A DNA stretch of 64,000 nucleotides, from contig NZ_SJDV01000010.1 in assembly GCF_004332155.1 (NCBI RefSeq), positions 1 through 64,000 of the forward strand. The letters are read 5' to 3'. Made by a program: the position numbers and the translations under genes. Within the stretch, counting starts at the first letter, position 1, and each line of letters starts with the position of its first letter. This document shows positions 61,801 through 64,000 of the stretch, piece by piece. Source of the DNA: Gramella sp. KN1008. Lineage in GTDB: Bacteria; Bacteroidota; Bacteroidia; Flavobacteriales; Flavobacteriaceae. A model generated the notes under the pieces. It had not been told where the DNA came from. It did no database searches and saw nothing but the letters and a program-made list of their open reading frames with translations.

Positions 61801-62498
61801 TTCTCGTCTATATAATTAAGGATCTTATTAAGCTCATTCTCGTCATATTCAACATTCCCATTCTTAAAATGGAAAATTGGCGGTGTGGAAATGAATTCCT
61901 TCAGCTCGGGCCCCATCTCCGAAACTGGTAATATATAATCTACAAGCCCTGTATTAATGGCACTTTTAGGCATCCCGTCAAATTTGGCTTCTGATGGTTC
62001 CTGCACCATTACCATCCCATCATTTTCCTTTATAGCCCTTACCCCACGAGTACCGTCACTGCCGGTTCCACTTAAAACAATTCCTATCGCTCTCTCCTTT
62101 CTTTGTTTGGCCATAGACTCAAAGAACATATCTATTGGCAGATTGAGGATCTGCGTCTTGGGTTTTTCCTGAAGTACTAATAGGTCACTATCAAGAATAA
62201 GATTATTGGCAGGAGGTATAAGATATATATGTCCCTGCTCCACCTTCATCTGATCTGAGATCTGAATAATAGGGAGGTTAGTATTCTTCTTTAGAAGTTC
62301 TCCCATCATACTTTTATAGTCGGGAGATAAATGTTGAATTACCACATATGCATTCTTATCATCGGAGGGTATATTCTTAAAGAATTTCTTAAGAGCTTCC
62401 AATCCTCCGGCGCTCGCTCCAACCGCAACGATCCTTACATCATCTGTAATTTTCTCTTTCGCAGTCTCAGCTTGTGGCCTCTCTTTAAAATTTTCCAT
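58836..62498 (-). CDS. CheB-CheR-PAS-histidine kinase fusion
   Basis: 1220 residues. A CheB methylesterase domain at about 20-205 keeps the triad S29 (VGASAGG), H56 (QHLSPD) and D148 (GSDGT) but lacks the N-terminal receiver. CheR N-terminal and methyltransferase domains follow at about 225-470 (SAM motif WDVGCSTGEE at 321-330). A coiled coil of EELQ..NEEL repeats spans about 670-740, then two PAS domains, HisKA (SHDLQEPLSTIKFG) and HATPase. No chemoreceptor genes are nearby, so it is probably a signalling kinase and not a chemotaxis adaptor. It is the first gene of the phytochrome operon. Confidence 0.9.
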   Translation of the reverse strand: MENFKERPQAETAKEKITDDVRIVAVGASAGGLEALKKFFKNIPSDDKNAYVVIQHLSPDYKSMMGELLKKNTNLPIIQISDQMKVEQGHIYLIPPANNLILDSDLLVLQEKPKTQILNLPIDMFFESMAKQRKERAIGIVLSGTGSDGTRGVRAIKENDGMVMVQEPSEAKFDGMPKSAINTGLVDYILPVSEMGPELKEFISTPPIFHFKNGNVEYDENELNKILNYIDEKAGLDFREYKYATLARRVARRVNICKCKNLSEYYDYLTNEEEEVEILYREFLIGVTKFFRDEKVWEVLKEKVFPELIAAKEDGDILKLWDVGCSTGEEAYSFAMCLHEEMEKQGKDLEIKIFATDISQPHLDIGSKGVYPESIVADVSKDLLLKYFLSKSNGYQIIEKIRRMVIFSQHNIIKNPPFSNMDIVVCRNLLIYFQNSIQKKALNMLHYALKKDGVLVLGTSESVHGLKDEFKEIDRRWKIYRNIHPSKRLKNGISHASALGTKQSKLLENNSSPDRKIYRSQSNPIRQKLQNELNSTILEQFGGASVFVDSDYNILQAVGEFRKYANLPVSGFSINLLDMLETDLKYIVQTTFNKAYKSKEKVVYRDAVIKQSNKEIGADIIIKPFTDHSIEGETNYVITFVEKELNLEEVKEMTRVSPSSQTKEYVASLEEELKKTKEDLQTSLEEIETSNEELQAANEELLASNEELQSTNEELQSVNEEINTVNAENIQKVEDLAALNADMDNLLKSTDIGVIFLDSELKIRKFTPAIKKHFSLINGDIGRPIDHFTNSFGLSRKQSFLDRCEKVLKTGKMIEKPIVSREGKNYLQRISPYIDSDNIIDGVVISFIDIETIQKSKEKLIASEKRFKSFYEDDPVLHISVDPKSSEIVQCNKKAIQKLGYESKDDLIGKPIFELFDEDSKLSALKLKTSIKKSGELVNLEQNMITKKKRVLPVILNATAEKDEKNNLKTIRYTCVDISALKTAQEQLREQKNDLERANRDLEQFVSICSHDLQEPLSTIKFGSDVLGKMYASQLDEKGENYIKYIKNASDRLSAQIRALLEHSRIGKNGKKKLVDTKEVVEVVKYDLGKSIKDTGAKIHTGALPKIMGYEVELRLLFQNLISNAIKYVPKGRNPEVRISAYKEDKYWVFSIVDNGMGISKEDQRNIFTIFNRVPGNEEMTGTGVGLAHVEKIVLLHEGTIWVDSQEGVGSTFYFKLKAS

Positions 62499-63113
62499 TA
62501 ATTAAGGTAGTAGGTTTTGATTCTTTAATCCATTGATTTTGGAAAGCGGTAATAGTAATTAAAATTTCCATTAACCCTTATTCCAAATCAAATAATTATT
62601 GAGTCAAATACGTTGTAAATACAGCTATCTTCACTCAAAAGGCTCTAAAGTGAAAATTCCATGCCAAAGACAATTTCATGTATTTGGATCTAGACTATAT
62701 TTCTAAATTTCATCTGACATAATTGCAGGATTTTGCCAAAGATGCAAAATATTCCCTTTAGAATTTCCCTGAAAAAATAAATAACATTTTTTTAAGAAAT
62801 ACAGTAAGTCAACTTTTTCAATAGGAATTTAAGTGATTTTTAAATCCTCAAAATAGAGTGCATTTTACACAGTATTCCATAATTACAGCCACAAATAGTT
62901 TTGGAATTAATAAAAAACACCGCTAAGGATTTAAGATATTTAACCAGATTTTATGTTTTTATTAGTGCTAGCTTCCATAAAATCGACCTAAATTATTGTT
63001 CCTAAATTCAGTTTAAACTACTTAAAAGCTTTTATCGCATGGTCTTTGCGCAAAATGTGCCGAATTAAAGGAATGGCAGAAAGCCATAAAAAATTTGAAC
63101 CAAAAAAGATAAA
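62499..63113. other. 615-base AT-rich intergenic region
   Basis: It separates the divergent phytochrome operon and proC. No gene or RNA is recognised. A perfect hairpin ATGGC-AGAAA-GCCAT lies at 63073-63087, 27 bases before proC. No strong TAnnTTTG match is seen for either side; TCTTTGCG near 63040 is the nearest. Confidence 0.5.
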
Positions 63114-63920
63114 ATGAAAACACTAGTAATTGGAGCAGGTAATATGGGACTCACCTACGCTGAAGGTATGGCAAAATCGGCTATGCTTAATCGTAGAAAT
63201 CTAATGATATTCGACAAGTCTGCCGATGTGATCGCGCGGCTAAGAGAAATGGATTACTTCGACGTTTATGAAAAACTAGAAGATTGCCTGCCTCAAGCAG
63301 ATATGGTTTTTATAGCTGTTAAACCCTACCATTGTGATGATCTATTTGAAGAGATGAAACCTATGGTAAATAAGGAACAAATCTTTGTCTCTCTAATGGC
63401 CGGAGTTACCATTGATAAGATACAGTCTGGTCTTGGAGTGAAAAAAGTAGTAAGGTCTATGCCCAACCTACCTGCACAGGTTGGAAAAGGAGTTACCTCT
63501 TATACAGAATCTAAGGAAGTTTCACGCGTAGAACTTTTAATGGTACGCAATCTTCTGGATACCACAGGTGAATCTATTCATGTTGAAAACGAAAATTATA
63601 TAGATGCCTCCACCGGTATTTCTGGTAGTGGACCTGCATACGTATTTTACTTTATGCAATCCATGCTGGAAGCAGCCCTAAAAATGGGATTCTCTAAAAA
63701 TGACTCGAAAGTATTAGTGAGCCAGACGTTTGAAGGGGCAGTTGAACTTTTCAACCGAAACGATCTGTCACCAGACACCTGGATGGAAAGAGTTGCTTCT
63801 AAGGGAGGTACCACCAGGGCCGCATTGGATTCCATGGACGATAATAATGTTAAGGAACTAATCAAGGAAGCAGCATATGCGGCTTTTGATCGTGCAGTAG
63901 AACTGGGAGAAGATAAATAA
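63114..63920 (+). CDS. proC: Pyrroline-5-carboxylate reductase
   Basis: 268 residues. The last step of proline synthesis, reducing P5C with NAD(P)H. The N-terminal Rossmann motif is VIGAGNMGLTYAEGM; VVRSMPNLPAQVGKGV and the signature GISGSGPAYVFYFMQSM with KGGTTRAALD mark the family. The next gene, proB, starts 23 bases later, so this is a proline operon running out of the window. Confidence 0.95.
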   Translation: MKTLVIGAGNMGLTYAEGMAKSAMLNRRNLMIFDKSADVIARLREMDYFDVYEKLEDCLPQADMVFIAVKPYHCDDLFEEMKPMVNKEQIFVSLMAGVTIDKIQSGLGVKKVVRSMPNLPAQVGKGVTSYTESKEVSRVELLMVRNLLDTTGESIHVENENYIDASTGISGSGPAYVFYFMQSMLEAALKMGFSKNDSKVLVSQTFEGAVELFNRNDLSPDTWMERVASKGGTTRAALDSMDDNNVKELIKEAAYAAFDRAVELGEDK

Positions 63921-63943
63921 AACCAAAATATTTAGCTCATAAA

Positions 63944-64000
63944 ATGACTAATATGGATAATAAAAAAAGAAGAATTGTTGTAAAGGTCGGCACAAATGTA
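63944..64000 (+). CDS. proB: Glutamate 5-kinase, N-terminal fragment (cut by window edge)
   Basis: Only 19 codons are inside the window: MTNMDNKKRRIVVKVGTNV, the usual start of ProB (KRIVVKVGTN is the nucleotide-binding first strand). The internal ATG at 63953 is an alternative start. Position after proC supports the call. Confidence 0.8.
   Translation, partial: MTNMDNKKRRIVVKVGTNV

Overview
The window looks like a chromosomal segment of a marine flavobacterium (Bacteroidota, class Flavobacteriia), probably near Gramella/Christiangramia; the genus is an inference from gene content. The evidence is gliding genes gldF/gldG, a secreted protein with a type IX secretion (T9SS) C-terminal sorting domain, a TonB-dependent receptor with a carboxypeptidase-like N-terminal domain, lipoproteins with an acidic stretch after the lipobox Cys, DUF4294 and DUF4494 proteins typical of the phylum, and several sequences matching the Bacteroidota -7 promoter element TAnnTTTG. 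I found no rRNA or tRNA genes, CRISPR array, prophage or transposase.

Layout. 1-460: three tandem leftward promoters serving something beyond the left edge. 461-9.3 kb: DUF4294 protein, M42 peptidase, topoisomerase IB, a cNMP/CBS/DUF294 protein with a DnaQ-like exonuclease, convergent to acetyl-CoA synthetase, then purC. 9.3-21 kb is mostly housekeeping: phoH, SAM hydrolase, gldFG, dnaN, a DUF4870 protein, mnmE, a PqiA-like protein and fhs with a LacI-type palindrome upstream. 21-27 kb: a large surface lipoprotein, then a five-gene cluster (small Cys protein, DoxX, DsrE, SoxB-like phosphoesterase, TlpA thioredoxin) behind a CRP/FNR-like palindrome. This cluster is the best candidate here for a poorly described system. 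27-30 kb: a minus-strand group of redox and small-barrel proteins (cupin-DUF4440, DUF4440, flavodoxin) ending in a truncated carboxymuconolactone decarboxylase, followed by a decayed DUF5916 gene.

30-45 kb: DUF4494 protein, universal stress protein divergent from a multi-PAS histidine kinase, M49-like peptidase, FAD amine oxidase, a TesA-like esterase divergent from a YbbA/YbbP-type ABC exporter, then a TonB receptor and an acyl-CoA dehydrogenase-like protein. 45-50 kb: a zinc-ribbon membrane protein, a CSLREA/beta-helix/calcium-repeat T9SS protein and a divergent AraC regulator. 50.1-50.9 kb holds no conventional gene but shows a row of very short ORFs, each preceded by CATCAATCA-like sequence and closed by a strong terminator. 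51-55.4 kb: M3 peptidase, amidohydrolase, a MITE-like inverted-repeat element and an RluE-like pseudouridine synthase.

55.4-62.5 kb is one minus-strand signalling operon: CheB-CheR-PAS histidine kinase, bacteriophytochrome histidine kinase, response regulator and heme oxygenase. The heme oxygenase would make the biliverdin chromophore for the phytochrome, giving a self-contained red/far-red light pathway. The window ends with proC and the first codons of proB.
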